Part shown: positions 9,006-17,534 of the stretch, one piece after another
Layout of the letters: every line of letters begins with the position of its first letter
How positions within the stretch are numbered: position 1 is the first letter of the stretch
Program-made: the position numbers and the translations under genes
Source: Caballeronia temeraria
GTDB lineage: Bacteria; Pseudomonadota; Gammaproteobacteria; Burkholderiales; Burkholderiaceae
DNA: 64,000 nt
Reading direction: 5' to 3'
NCBI RefSeq assembly: GCF_001544795.2
Contig: NZ_FCOI02000024.1
Location: 44,375-108,374 of the forward strand
The notes under the pieces: generated by a model
What the model saw: only the letters and a program-made list of their open reading frames with translations
Databases searched by the model: none
What the model was told of the DNA's origin: nothing

Positions 9006-10391
9006 ATGAATACATCGCCCGTTTCAGCCGGCGACGCGCCGGTTATCAGCCGCGCGGCCGTCAACCGCGTGCTGGTCGCTTCGGTGGTCGGGACCGCCAT
9101 CGAGTGGTACGACTTTTTTCTCTATGCGACGGCGTCGGCACTCGTCTTCGCGAGGCTGTTCTTCCCTTCGTTCGATCCCGTGGTAGGCACGATCGCGGCG
9201 TTCGGCAGTTTTGCGGTCGGCTATGTCGCGCGGCCTTTCGGCGCGGTGTTTTTCGGGCACTTCGGCGACCGTATCGGACGCAAGGCGACGCTCGTCGCGA
9301 CGCTCACGATCATGGGGGTTAGCACCTTCGTGATCGGGCTGCTGCCGACTTACGCATCGATCGGCGTCTGGGCGCCGGTCCTGCTGGTGGCGATGCGCTT
9401 CCTGCAAGGGCTCGGCGTGGGCGGTGAATGGGGTGGCGCGGTGCTGATGGTGGTCGAAACGGCGCCGGCCAAAAAGCGAGGGTTCTTCGGCGCGTTTCCG
9501 CAACTGGGCGTGCCGCTCGGGTTGATGCTCTCGACCGCCGTGTTCAAGACTGTGTCGAGTCTCCCCTCGGATGCGTTCTATTCCTGGGGATGGCGCGTGC
9601 CGTTCCTGCTAAGCGTCGCGCTGATCGCGATCGGCCTGTTTATCCGTTTGCGCGTGATGGAATCGCCGGTGTTCGAAGAGATCAAAGCGAGCAAGCGCGT
9701 CGTCAAGGCACCGCTGATCGAATTGCTGCGCCGGCATCCGAAAGACCTCGTGCTCACCATTGGCACGCGCTTCGCGGTCGACATCACCTTCAACGTGATC
9801 AACGTGTTCGTGCTGGTATATGGCACCACGCGGCTCGGCCTGTCGCGCGGGCTGTTGCTGAACGCGATCATTCTCGGCTGCGCGTTTGCGCTTGTCACGC
9901 TCCCGTTGTTCGGCAAGCTGTCGGATGCGATCGGACGCCGGACGGTCTTCATGCTCGGTGCTGTGTTCGTGGCGATCTACGGATTCGCGTTCTTTCCGCT
10001 GCTCGAAACACGCAATCCGACCTTGATCTTCGTGGCGTACGTCTGCGGCATCGCGTTGAGCCAGGCATCGGTGTACGGTGTGCAATCAACGTGGTTTGCC
10101 GAGCTGTTCGGTACGCGGGTCCGCTACACGGGCGCGTCGCTGCCGTATCAGGTTGCGGGCATCATCACATCGGGGCCGACGCCATTGATTGCGACGTATC
10201 TGTTCGCCACGTATGGCCAGACGCTGCCGATTTCGATGTATATCGCGGCAACGGCGCTGCTGAGCCTCGTGTGCGCATTCTTCCTCGCGGAAACCTTCAA
10301 GCGGGACCTGTCCGCGGAGCTGGAAGACGACGCATCCGCAGCGCTCGATACGCATCCGGCCGGGCACGCTCCGCAGTCTCTGTCGCGCTGA
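9006..10391 (+). CDS. MFS transporter, metabolite:H+ symporter (MHS) type
   Basis: A 461-residue, 12-helix inner-membrane symporter. The MHS signature near helix 1 (TAIEWYDFFLYATAS) and the loop 2-3 motif GHFGDRIGRKATL are plain. Relatives include proline/betaine, alpha-ketoglutarate and shikimate carriers. A strong GGGAGGAG ribosome site precedes the ATG. It lies 89 bases after the M24 gene on the same strand and probably imports that enzyme's substrate. Confidence 0.9.
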   Translation: MNTSPVSAGDAPVISRAAVNRVLVASVVGTAIEWYDFFLYATASALVFARLFFPSFDPVVGTIAAFGSFAVGYVARPFGAVFFGHFGDRIGRKATLVATLTIMGVSTFVIGLLPTYASIGVWAPVLLVAMRFLQGLGVGGEWGGAVLMVVETAPAKKRGFFGAFPQLGVPLGLMLSTAVFKTVSSLPSDAFYSWGWRVPFLLSVALIAIGLFIRLRVMESPVFEEIKASKRVVKAPLIELLRRHPKDLVLTIGTRFAVDITFNVINVFVLVYGTTRLGLSRGLLLNAIILGCAFALVTLPLFGKLSDAIGRRTVFMLGAVFVAIYGFAFFPLLETRNPTLIFVAYVCGIALSQASVYGVQSTWFAELFGTRVRYTGASLPYQVAGIITSGPTPLIATYLFATYGQTLPISMYIAATALLSLVCAFFLAETFKRDLSAELEDDASAALDTHPAGHAPQSLSR

Positions 10392-10946
10392 GCGCCAAGT
10401 CAGTCCGGCGCGGCATCGTGTATGACCCCGCCGCTTGCGCGACGGCGCAATGCGGCCGCTGACACGCTGTTCAGCGCCTCGAACGAGTCGTTGATTGCGA
10501 CGTCACCAAGGTCAGCCGTCCGGCGGGCGGCTGACGTGAAACGCGGACGGCCTCGATTTCCGGATCGCGTCGCGAATCTTCTTCGCCATGTCGAACGACG
10601 TCTGGATGGACCCGCCACGCGCCATCGCGATGCGACGCAAGCGCCGCACGGGACCTATCAGCGCGGCGTAATTGGACTGCAAGCTCTGGCTGTCCCAGCT
10701 TGACGCAGATCGCCGAACTGATGCGCGCAGAGCGATGCATGCCGAAACCGCCTGCTCACTGGTCGCATGTGGCACGAGACGGCGCGTTCGCCGCTGCGCG
10801 GACCGATTGCGGTCAGCGGCGCGACGCGGTGGACGTGGGCGGCGAGGCGAACGAACCAAACTCTGATCTACCGACCGCGTGCCGAATGCGCTCACTTCGT
10901 CGAATTCGCCGCGAAAAAGTCGTCGTACCGGCGCAGCAAATGACCA
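10392..10946. other. 555-base region without a supported gene
   Basis: Lies between the MHS transporter and the convergent LysR gene. Open frames exist on both strands because of high GC, but none has a recognisable motif, a good ribosome site or a sensible protein composition. No hairpin with a T-run was seen. It may contain decayed coding sequence, which I cannot identify. Confidence 0.5.
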
Positions 10947-11867
10947 TCACCCGTCGGACTGCCGAAACATCGAATGGATCGTGTCGCGCAACCACGACAC
11001 GCCCGGGTCGCTCGTGAATTGCGTGTGCGTGTGCACCTGGATTTCGATGGGTGGCAGGGCGAACGGCAGCGGCAGGATGCGGAAGGCCTTATTGCGATTA
11101 AAGCGCCGCGCAATGCTTTTGGGGAAGATGACGGCGAGGTCCGTGTTTGTGACGATTTCTGGCGCCACGACAAAATGCGGTAGTCGAACCACGACCTCAC
11201 GCTTAAGATTAAGCTCGTCGAGCCATTGCTCGACCATGCGATGGCCGGTCGCATTGGTGCTCGCGTAGACGTACCGCAAGGCGGCCAGGTCTTCGCGGGT
11301 TGGCCGTGACTTACCTAACGGATGATTTGCGCGCACCACACAGACATGCTCGTCGACGAACAGTGTCTCGCTCACGCATCCCGCGTCGAGACCCGGCACA
11401 TACCCGAGCGCAAGATCGATTTCCCCTGAGCGCATGGCGGCGCTTACGGATTCCACCGGAACATTGACTGCTTCAATCCGGATGCCGCGCGCCTCGCGGT
11501 CTAGGAGCGCTACTAGCGGCGGCAGAAAGAAAAACTCCGACATGTCCGACATCGAAATGCGGAACACGCGCCGGGCGGTTGCGGGGTCGAACTTGGCGAG
11601 TTGCTGGACCGCCTCATTGATGATGGACAGCGCCTGCGCGAGCGGAGGATACAGCCGGTGCGCGGCATCGGTCGGCACCATGCCGGCGGGCGTGCGCACG
11701 AAGAGCGGATCATCGAAGATCGTGCGCAAACGCCTTAGCGCATGACTGACCGCGGGCTGGGTCAGTTCCAGACGGTCGCCGGCAGCGGTCATGCTGCGCA
11801 GATCCCAGATAGCAAGGAACACGCGCAGCAGATTCAGATCGGCGATACCGGAGTTGAGCTTCGTCAT
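10947..11867 (-). CDS. LysR-family regulator
   Basis: About 306 residues. HTH domain: DLNLLRVFLAIWDLRSMTA, then LTQPAVSHALRRLR, then DDPLFVRTPAGMVPT, typical of the NodD/PcpR/LinR-like branch whose targets are usually aromatic catabolism genes. I place the start at 11867 (MTKLNSG); an upstream Met at 11915 would run into the preceding gene. It follows the EthD-like gene on the same strand and is last in the monooxygenase operon rather than divergent. Closely similar in HTH sequence to the regulators at 16538 and 55276. Confidence 0.86.
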   Translation of the reverse strand: MTKLNSGIADLNLLRVFLAIWDLRSMTAAGDRLELTQPAVSHALRRLRTIFDDPLFVRTPAGMVPTDAAHRLYPPLAQALSIINEAVQQLAKFDPATARRVFRISMSDMSEFFFLPPLVALLDREARGIRIEAVNVPVESVSAAMRSGEIDLALGYVPGLDAGCVSETLFVDEHVCVVRANHPLGKSRPTREDLAALRYVYASTNATGHRMVEQWLDELNLKREVVVRLPHFVVAPEIVTNTDLAVIFPKSIARRFNRNKAFRILPLPFALPPIEIQVHTHTQFTSDPGVSWLRDTIHSMFRQSDG

Positions 11868-11911
11868 ACACGGTTGACTCACGAACGAGCGCTGGTCGCG
11901 CCATGCGGCCT

Positions 11912-12586
11912 TCAATGTGTGGCGAGATTACCGTATGTGCTGCGCATTGCAAAATGCGGCGTAAGTCCCCGATAGGGCGGTAAGTCATGAAAATCGCGCC
12001 GCATTGATTCGCGCACCGGTGAGGCGAGCGCGTCGGCGAGCGCGGATGCATCGTCGAAGACCACCTTGTTGCGCTGCATGGCATCCACACGCGCGCACGG
12101 TAATCCGCTCGTGCAGTCGATGCGCGTGTAGATCTCCATCTCGCGCAGCGCTGGGAGGGTCGACATGAGCGGCGCGTGATGTTGCATGTAATGCGCGAGC
12201 CATGTATTGAAGTCCTCGGCAGGCCCTTCGTACGCGACGAGATAGGTGCAGCGCTGAACCCGCGCTTGGGCGGGTGGCCCTGGCGGCAGCAGGGCGCGCA
12301 CGGCCATGACTTGCTGCATGAAGCGCCCGGCGGTCAAAGGTTCTCGAAGCGCGCGATGGATCGGGCCACCCGGCCCGGCCGCAGCTTCGAGCGCGGCAAG
12401 CTCATCGAAATACAGTTGAAGCACGCACGATGGCGCATCGCCGGCCGGCGCAATGCGCGGATCGACGCGTTGAGCTATCGGCTCATGCACGACCAGGCTG
12501 CGCAAGCCGTCGGTGCCCTGCAACGGCGCGATATCCGGCAGCGATTGCTGTTGGCTTGCACCGATCAGAAACAGGCAGACTTGCAT
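11912..12586 (-). CDS. EthD-like dimeric alpha/beta-barrel protein
   Basis: A 224-residue protein that reads as two tandem ferredoxin-like halves. The second half (about residues 110-180) contains HYMQHHAPLMSTLPALREMEIY, the classic pattern of EthD-type proteins (H-x4-H-x-P, LPxLRxxEIY). EthD proteins accompany oxygenases and often catalyse small rearrangements or assist them. Its ATG sits two bases after the reductase stop (TAACCATG), so it is translated from the same message. A role in handling the monooxygenase product is likely; the chemistry is unknown. Confidence 0.7.
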   Translation of the reverse strand: MQVCLFLIGASQQQSLPDIAPLQGTDGLRSLVVHEPIAQRVDPRIAPAGDAPSCVLQLYFDELAALEAAAGPGGPIHRALREPLTAGRFMQQVMAVRALLPPGPPAQARVQRCTYLVAYEGPAEDFNTWLAHYMQHHAPLMSTLPALREMEIYTRIDCTSGLPCARVDAMQRNKVVFDDASALADALASPVRESMRRDFHDLPPYRGLTPHFAMRSTYGNLATH

Positions 12587-12588
12587 GG

Positions 12589-13107
12589 TTACGCCGCCTC
12601 GCAGGAAGCAGCGGCGCGCGCGAGCCGATGAAACTTCCGGCCGAAGTACACGAGGCCATCGCCGTCTTCGCGCGAGCCGATGTGCTCGACATGTACGAAA
12701 AGCACCGAATGCGAACCGACCTTCTTACTATCGACGATACGGCCTTCGAGACTCGCGATTGCGTCGTTGAGCACGGGGAGTTTCAGTGCGCCTGGCCGCG
12801 AGCCGTAGCGCGCAAAACGTTCGTCCATCGAGCATCCATCCATGCCCGCAAACACGCGCGCCAGTTCCTGCGCGTGCGCGCCCAGCACGTTGATGCAAGC
12901 CCGGCCGTTACTGAGCAATACATCGTGGACATAACTCGACTGATTGATGCAGACGAGCATCGTCGGTGGCGTATCGGTCACCGCGCATACGGCGCTTGCC
13001 GTGATACCGCCGCGTCCGTGCGGGCCGTCGGTGGTGATGACGTTGACGGCCGCGCCGAGCGAGGCCATTGCGTTGCGAAACTGTGTACGCGCTTGATCGT
13101 GGGTCAT
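12589..13107 (-). CDS. Flavin reductase (HpaC-like), monooxygenase partner
   Basis: A 172-residue flavin reductase-like domain protein. It shows the usual sequence: an N-terminal FRNAMASLGAAVNVITTDG segment, GGITASAVCAVTDTPPTMLVCIN for flavin binding, and NVLG. These enzymes reduce FMN or FAD with NAD(P)H and pass it to a separate oxygenase. AAGGA is eight bases before the ATG. It follows the acyl-CoA-dehydrogenase-fold oxygenase by 27 bases, the standard arrangement of a two-component flavin monooxygenase. Confidence 0.88.
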   Translation of the reverse strand: MTHDQARTQFRNAMASLGAAVNVITTDGPHGRGGITASAVCAVTDTPPTMLVCINQSSYVHDVLLSNGRACINVLGAHAQELARVFAGMDGCSMDERFARYGSRPGALKLPVLNDAIASLEGRIVDSKKVGSHSVLFVHVEHIGSREDGDGLVYFGRKFHRLARAAASCEAA

Positions 13108-13134
13108 GGCTGATGTCCTTTCAGGTTCGCAGGT

Positions 13135-14325
13135 TCAGGGATACGGCGTGACGGGCGGAATGCCCACGAAGATCGCGCCCGACGCGTCGTAATTGCCTTC
13201 GCCGAGGAACGCGTGTTGCGTGACGACGATCGAATCGCGTACCAGACGCTGCATCCGGTTCTCGCGATAGATCGCGCCAATGCCCGCCATCTTGTAAGCC
13301 TGCATCACGATATTTGCGCAGGTGTGAGCTGCATGCGTGGCCGACAGACGCAGCAAGTTCGCTTCTGCAGGCAACACCGGGTCACCAGCGAGCACCGTGC
13401 GCCACGATGCTTCCGCGGACTCGAAGAAGAATGCCCGCGCGCTGCGCAGCTGTGCTTCCGCCTGCGCGAGTCCGGAACGATAGTAGGCACGATCGGCCAG
13501 ACGCGGCGCACCGGTCGTGGTCTTCGTCACGCCGGACATCCGGGCCAGCAGGTCGAGCGCAGCTCGCGCCAGGCCAACATTCACTGCCGCATGCACCTGT
13601 GCCTGATAGGCGATGGCGGGATACCGATACAACGGTTCATCGATCAGTGGCGTGCCGCCGCGCACGAAGGTCCATTGTTCCTCGACGTATTTGTCTTTTA
13701 GACGCAGATCGTGGCTGCCCGTGCCTTGCATGCCGACCACGTTCCAGTTATCGACAATCTCGACTTCGTTCGCTGGAAAAACAGCAGTAAATGGCTTGCC
13801 GGCGTTCTTGTCGTCGGTGCCCGCAGGCGCCCCGCCGATGCCTACGCCGATCCAGTCCGCACCTTTGCAGCCACTCGCGAAGCGCCATTGTCCCGACACG
13901 AGAAAGCCGCCGGGCGCGCGTTCGGCCTTCTGCAGCGGATACAAGCCGCCCGCGAAGACCTGATCGGGACCGGTCGCATAGATCTGCGCCTGTGTTTCGA
14001 CCGGCAGCGAGGCGAGGTACGTGCTCGCCGAGCCGAATGCCGCTACCCAGGCAGCAGAGCCGTCCGCGATCGCAATGCGTTCGAGCATCGCGAGGAAACG
14101 CGCAGGCGGCAGCGGGTCGCCGCCGAAACGTTTAGGCGTGCTTGCGCGGAAGATGCCCGCGCGCTTCATCTTGCCGACCATATCTCGCGGCACGTGAGAC
14201 AGGGCATCGAACTCGTCGCGGCGGCGCTCGATTTCTTCGATGAGCGCATCAAGCGGCAGCGGGCCGGCATACTCGGGATAGGCGTTTTGCGAATCGATGA
14301 TCGCTTCGCTTTGAAGGGCTTGCAT
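13135..14325 (-). CDS. Acyl-CoA dehydrogenase-fold flavin monooxygenase (oxygenase component)
   Basis: About 396 residues with the acyl-CoA dehydrogenase fold used by class D monooxygenases such as 4-hydroxyphenylacetate hydroxylase C2, HsaA and DszC. Visible features are RFGG near residue 60, the flavin-contacting SGQWRFASGCKGADW segment and a C-terminal helical bundle ending LGEGNYDASG. No CoA-dehydrogenase catalytic Glu is evident. GAGAGG eight bases upstream supports ATG 14325 rather than the longer frame from 14361. With the reductase downstream it should hydroxylate an aromatic or heterocyclic substrate; which one is unknown. Confidence 0.83.
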   Translation of the reverse strand: MQALQSEAIIDSQNAYPEYAGPLPLDALIEEIERRRDEFDALSHVPRDMVGKMKRAGIFRASTPKRFGGDPLPPARFLAMLERIAIADGSAAWVAAFGSASTYLASLPVETQAQIYATGPDQVFAGGLYPLQKAERAPGGFLVSGQWRFASGCKGADWIGVGIGGAPAGTDDKNAGKPFTAVFPANEVEIVDNWNVVGMQGTGSHDLRLKDKYVEEQWTFVRGGTPLIDEPLYRYPAIAYQAQVHAAVNVGLARAALDLLARMSGVTKTTTGAPRLADRAYYRSGLAQAEAQLRSARAFFFESAEASWRTVLAGDPVLPAEANLLRLSATHAAHTCANIVMQAYKMAGIGAIYRENRMQRLVRDSIVVTQHAFLGEGNYDASGAIFVGIPPVTPYP

Positions 14326-14357
14326 AGGTGATACCTCTCGGTCGATGTGTGTCGATG

Positions 14358-15725
14358 TCATTCGGGCTGACGACGTGCGTCGGCGCGCATCGCTTTGGGA
14401 AACGTCTCGCGTGCGAGCAGCGTGGCGACGACGGTGATGAGCCCCAGTACGCCCAGATAAATGGCGACCGGCACCGCGCTGTGATAGTGGGCGAGCAGCA
14501 CGGTGGCGATCATTGGCGAAAGGCCGCCACCGAGTACGGAAGAGACCTCCCGCCCGATGCCGAGTCCCGAGAAACGCAGGTGCACTGGCAACATCTCGCT
14601 GATGAACGCGGGCTGCGCGCCTTGGAGAATGCCAAGCGTGATGCTGTTGGCGAGGACAAGCGCCGCAACCACCTTCCAGTACTCACCTGAGCCGAGCAGC
14701 GCGAAGTATGGCCATCCAACTAGCACGATGGCGATGGCGCCGGCGAGATACACCGGCTTGCGTCCAACCTTGTCGGTCACCCAGCCGAAGAAGAGCGAAA
14801 CGGGGATCATCAGCAGCATCGAAATGCACAGACCGCTCAGAATCCAGCTCGACTTGATGCCCAGAAACTGCCCGTAGGCGATCGAAAATGCGAAGAAGAG
14901 GTAGGACGCCGCGCCCTCGCCGAAGCGCAGACCGAACACGGTGAGCACTTCGCGCGGACACTGGCGCAGCACTTCAACGACAGGCATCCGGCTCTCGTGG
15001 CGAGTCGCCTTGGCTTCGGCGAACGCGGCGCTCTCGCCGACGGAGCGGCGCATCCACAAGCCAAGGAGAACGAGTGCGGCGCTGGCAAGGAACGGAAGGC
15101 GCCATCCCCACGTGCGAAAGTCGTCAGCCGGAAGATTCTGCACTAGAAGGAACGCACCAGTGGACAAGACGAAGCCGAGCGCCGCGCCACAGGGGCTCCA
15201 TGCCGAGAGGGCTCCGCGCTTCGATTGCGGCGCGTTCTCGTGAATCAACAAGATACTGCCGCTCCATTCACCGCCGGCCGCGAGTCCCTGAAGAGTGCGC
15301 AAAAGAACCAGCATTACTGGTGCGGCAATACCGATCTGCTGGTACGTTGGCAAGACGCCCATCAAAACAGTGGCGGTGCCCATCGTGAGCAGGGTAAGCA
15401 TCATCACGACCTTGCGGCCGTAACGGTCGCCGATATGCCCGCAAAGCACTCCGCCTATGGGTCGCGCGATGAAGCCAACCGTGAAGCCACCGAATGCGGC
15501 GATGGTGCCCGTCAATGGATCAGTGCCAACCGGAAAGAACAGCTTGCCAAACACAAGTGCGGCGGCGGTGCCGTACAGGAAGAAGTCATACCACTCGAGA
15601 ATTTGACCGAGCACTGCTGTGGTGACGGCACGGCGCACACTACTTGCCGGACGGGCGGATCTGGTTTGCACGAGCGTGCCTAGATCAGTATTCAGAGCTT
15701 CAGGGTTCATGGCGGAGGGAAACAT
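14358..15725 (-). CDS. MFS transporter, MHS type
   Basis: A 12-helix symporter of about 455 residues with the MHS motif (LGQILEWYDFFLYGTA) and GHIGDRYGRK in loop 2-3. An in-frame extension to 15920 is open but carries no transporter-like sequence; two Mets at 15725 and 15710 are the realistic starts and neither has a strong ribosome site, so the start is uncertain. It heads the operon MHS, monooxygenase, reductase, EthD-like, LysR and presumably imports the monooxygenase substrate. Confidence 0.88.
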   Translation of the reverse strand: MFPSAMNPEALNTDLGTLVQTRSARPASSVRRAVTTAVLGQILEWYDFFLYGTAAALVFGKLFFPVGTDPLTGTIAAFGGFTVGFIARPIGGVLCGHIGDRYGRKVVMMLTLLTMGTATVLMGVLPTYQQIGIAAPVMLVLLRTLQGLAAGGEWSGSILLIHENAPQSKRGALSAWSPCGAALGFVLSTGAFLLVQNLPADDFRTWGWRLPFLASAALVLLGLWMRRSVGESAAFAEAKATRHESRMPVVEVLRQCPREVLTVFGLRFGEGAASYLFFAFSIAYGQFLGIKSSWILSGLCISMLLMIPVSLFFGWVTDKVGRKPVYLAGAIAIVLVGWPYFALLGSGEYWKVVAALVLANSITLGILQGAQPAFISEMLPVHLRFSGLGIGREVSSVLGGGLSPMIATVLLAHYHSAVPVAIYLGVLGLITVVATLLARETFPKAMRADARRQPE

Positions 15726-16537
15726 GAGGTGATAGTTCCCGCTTCCCTGGAAGCTCAAGAAGCGGCGCGGGTCGTATCGATGCGATGGGCCCACGATATG
15801 GGCCCGGACAGGTGCGGTCAAATTCGAGACAAAAATACGCGGTATGAATTGGATGCATATGCCTGTGATGTCGTAGGTACTAACCCGTGCTTGGCTGTAC
15901 CTATCCATCGCACATATCACCCATCATGGTTTTGACTTTTGGCCGCATGGCGGGCGGACGCGCAGCGCGTGGCGCATCATCGTCATCGTCCCCATGACCC
16001 TTCATCGCGTCATCCAACGATTGAACGAAACGATTTGCACGGAATAGTCTCACTCGCCTTGGCAAATCCTCAGGGTCCGTTTGCGGTTGCGGGCACGACG
16101 CACACGTAACCCGCAGTGACCTCCTGCGGTATCGCTGACAATGGTTTCAACTAACGTCGAACGCCGACGCTTGTAGAACCTGGCGAGCTGCGCGAGCTTG
16201 CCGGCGCACCTCTGCAATTTCCCGGACCGGCTCGTCTTCAAGTCCCAGCAATTCATCCAGGCCGAGTTCAAGCACGGATAGCGCCGCACGCGTCGTCTTC
16301 CAGTCCGAGGCGAGCTTTATTCTCGTTCGAGACTGCCGGTGCTCGAGCGTAATGAGGCGGCCGGCGAGCCTCACCCTCTGCTGGCCTTTTCGAATGACCC
16401 CGACTTCAGGCGGGCTGTTGCGGTTGCACTCGAAAGCCGCTGCGCACGGTGAGTGAGCGCACGAGGTTAAAACGCCGTGATCATGTTCGGCGGTGGGCCA
16501 AGCGACGGCGGAAGGTACGAGAGGAGTCTATGCGCGC
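15726..16537. other. 812-base region, no confident gene
   Basis: Lies between two minus-strand genes. On the minus strand 15901-16005 encodes a 34-residue peptide with an acidic DDDDD stretch, open further upstream, and 16147-16374 encodes 75 residues rich in Leu, Arg and Glu starting at GTG. Both might be remnants or a small unknown protein. Neither has a convincing ribosome site or a recognisable family. The part next to 15725 should hold the promoter of the monooxygenase operon. Confidence 0.4.
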
Positions 16538-17446
16538 TTAGTCGCGATGAAGCGTATCGATGACCAATTCGCGGAACCAGCGGATCCCCTCGTCATTGTC
16601 GAAGTTGCGATGCCAATGGACGGTGGATTCGATGTCAGGCATTTCCGCCGGCATTGGATAAATAAGGAACTGGCCGGTTTCATTGAACATTTGGGCGGCT
16701 CCCCTGTGAAGCGTCACCATCCAGTTCGTGCGCTGCAGAATCTGCGGGACAACCGTGAAATGCGGCACTCGCAATGCAATTCGACGATGCAAGCCTTGGC
16801 TGCGCAAGACTTCGTCGATGGCCAGGTGGCTGCTGTCACTCGTCGTTACGGTGACATGCAAGAACTCCAGAAACTTCTGTCTTGATAACGCCCGAAGGGG
16901 TAACCCAGGGCGCTTACGCGTCATGCAGACGAACTGGTCGCGGAACAGCAGCGCGTGGTTCGTGACCGGCATCAGCGACGGAAGATTACCAATGGCGAGA
17001 TCAATCTGGCCAAGTCGCATCTTTTCCTCGACCTCGCGCACCGGAATCTGCTCGGTCGACAAGCGAACCTGAGGCGCAACTCGCTCCAGTCTTTCGCAGA
17101 TAGGCGGCAGAAACACATGTTCACCAATATCGGACATCGACAATCGAAACTCGCGCGTCGTCGTCGCGTGATCGAATTGTTCGCTCTCACGCAGTGCTTC
17201 GCGAATTGAGGCAATTGCACTGCCAAGAGGCACCGCTAGTCTCTCCGCCGTAGGGGTCGGGAGCATGCCGTCTGGAGTGCGGACAAACAGCGGGTCATCG
17301 AACAAGGACCGCAGGCGCCCCAGCGAATAGCTGATCGTCGGCTGCGACAACTCGAGCCTTTGCCCAGCACGCGTGAGACTGCGCTCTTCCAGGATCGCCT
17401 GGAAGACCCGCAGCAGGTTGAGATCGACCTGATGAAAATTGACCAT
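16538..17446 (-). CDS. LysR-family regulator of the 3-hydroxyanthranilate cluster
   Basis: About 302 residues. HTH region: VDLNLLRVFQAILEERSLT, LSQPTISYSLGRLR, DDPLFVRTPDGMLPT. I take ATG 17446 (MVNFHQVDL); the longer frame to 17599 would cover the start of the divergent CoA-ligase gene. The 88-base gap 17447-17534 must contain both promoters. Its position, divergent from the long catabolic run that ends at 33658, makes it the prime candidate regulator of that pathway, analogous to NbaR. The inducer is unknown. Confidence 0.87.
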   Translation of the reverse strand: MVNFHQVDLNLLRVFQAILEERSLTRAGQRLELSQPTISYSLGRLRSLFDDPLFVRTPDGMLPTPTAERLAVPLGSAIASIREALRESEQFDHATTTREFRLSMSDIGEHVFLPPICERLERVAPQVRLSTEQIPVREVEEKMRLGQIDLAIGNLPSLMPVTNHALLFRDQFVCMTRKRPGLPLRALSRQKFLEFLHVTVTTSDSSHLAIDEVLRSQGLHRRIALRVPHFTVVPQILQRTNWMVTLHRGAAQMFNETGQFLIYPMPAEMPDIESTVHWHRNFDNDEGIRWFRELVIDTLHRD

Positions 17447-17534
17447 GTCTATGCCGGGTAAAAAATTGATTGATTTGACCGATATGCTAGCCAATTCTAG
17501 ACTCGGATCCAACATAGAAAGAGGTCCCAAGCTC

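Noticed and set aside
7669..9015. 448-codon minus-strand frame opposite the M24 gene
   Set aside because: Composition is His/Arg-rich with no motif, whereas the plus strand gives a complete M24 protein with ribosome site.
11868..11915. Longer start for the LysR gene at 11915
   Set aside because: It would overlap the end of the EthD-like gene and adds residues unlike LysR N-termini; MTKLNSG directly precedes the HTH.
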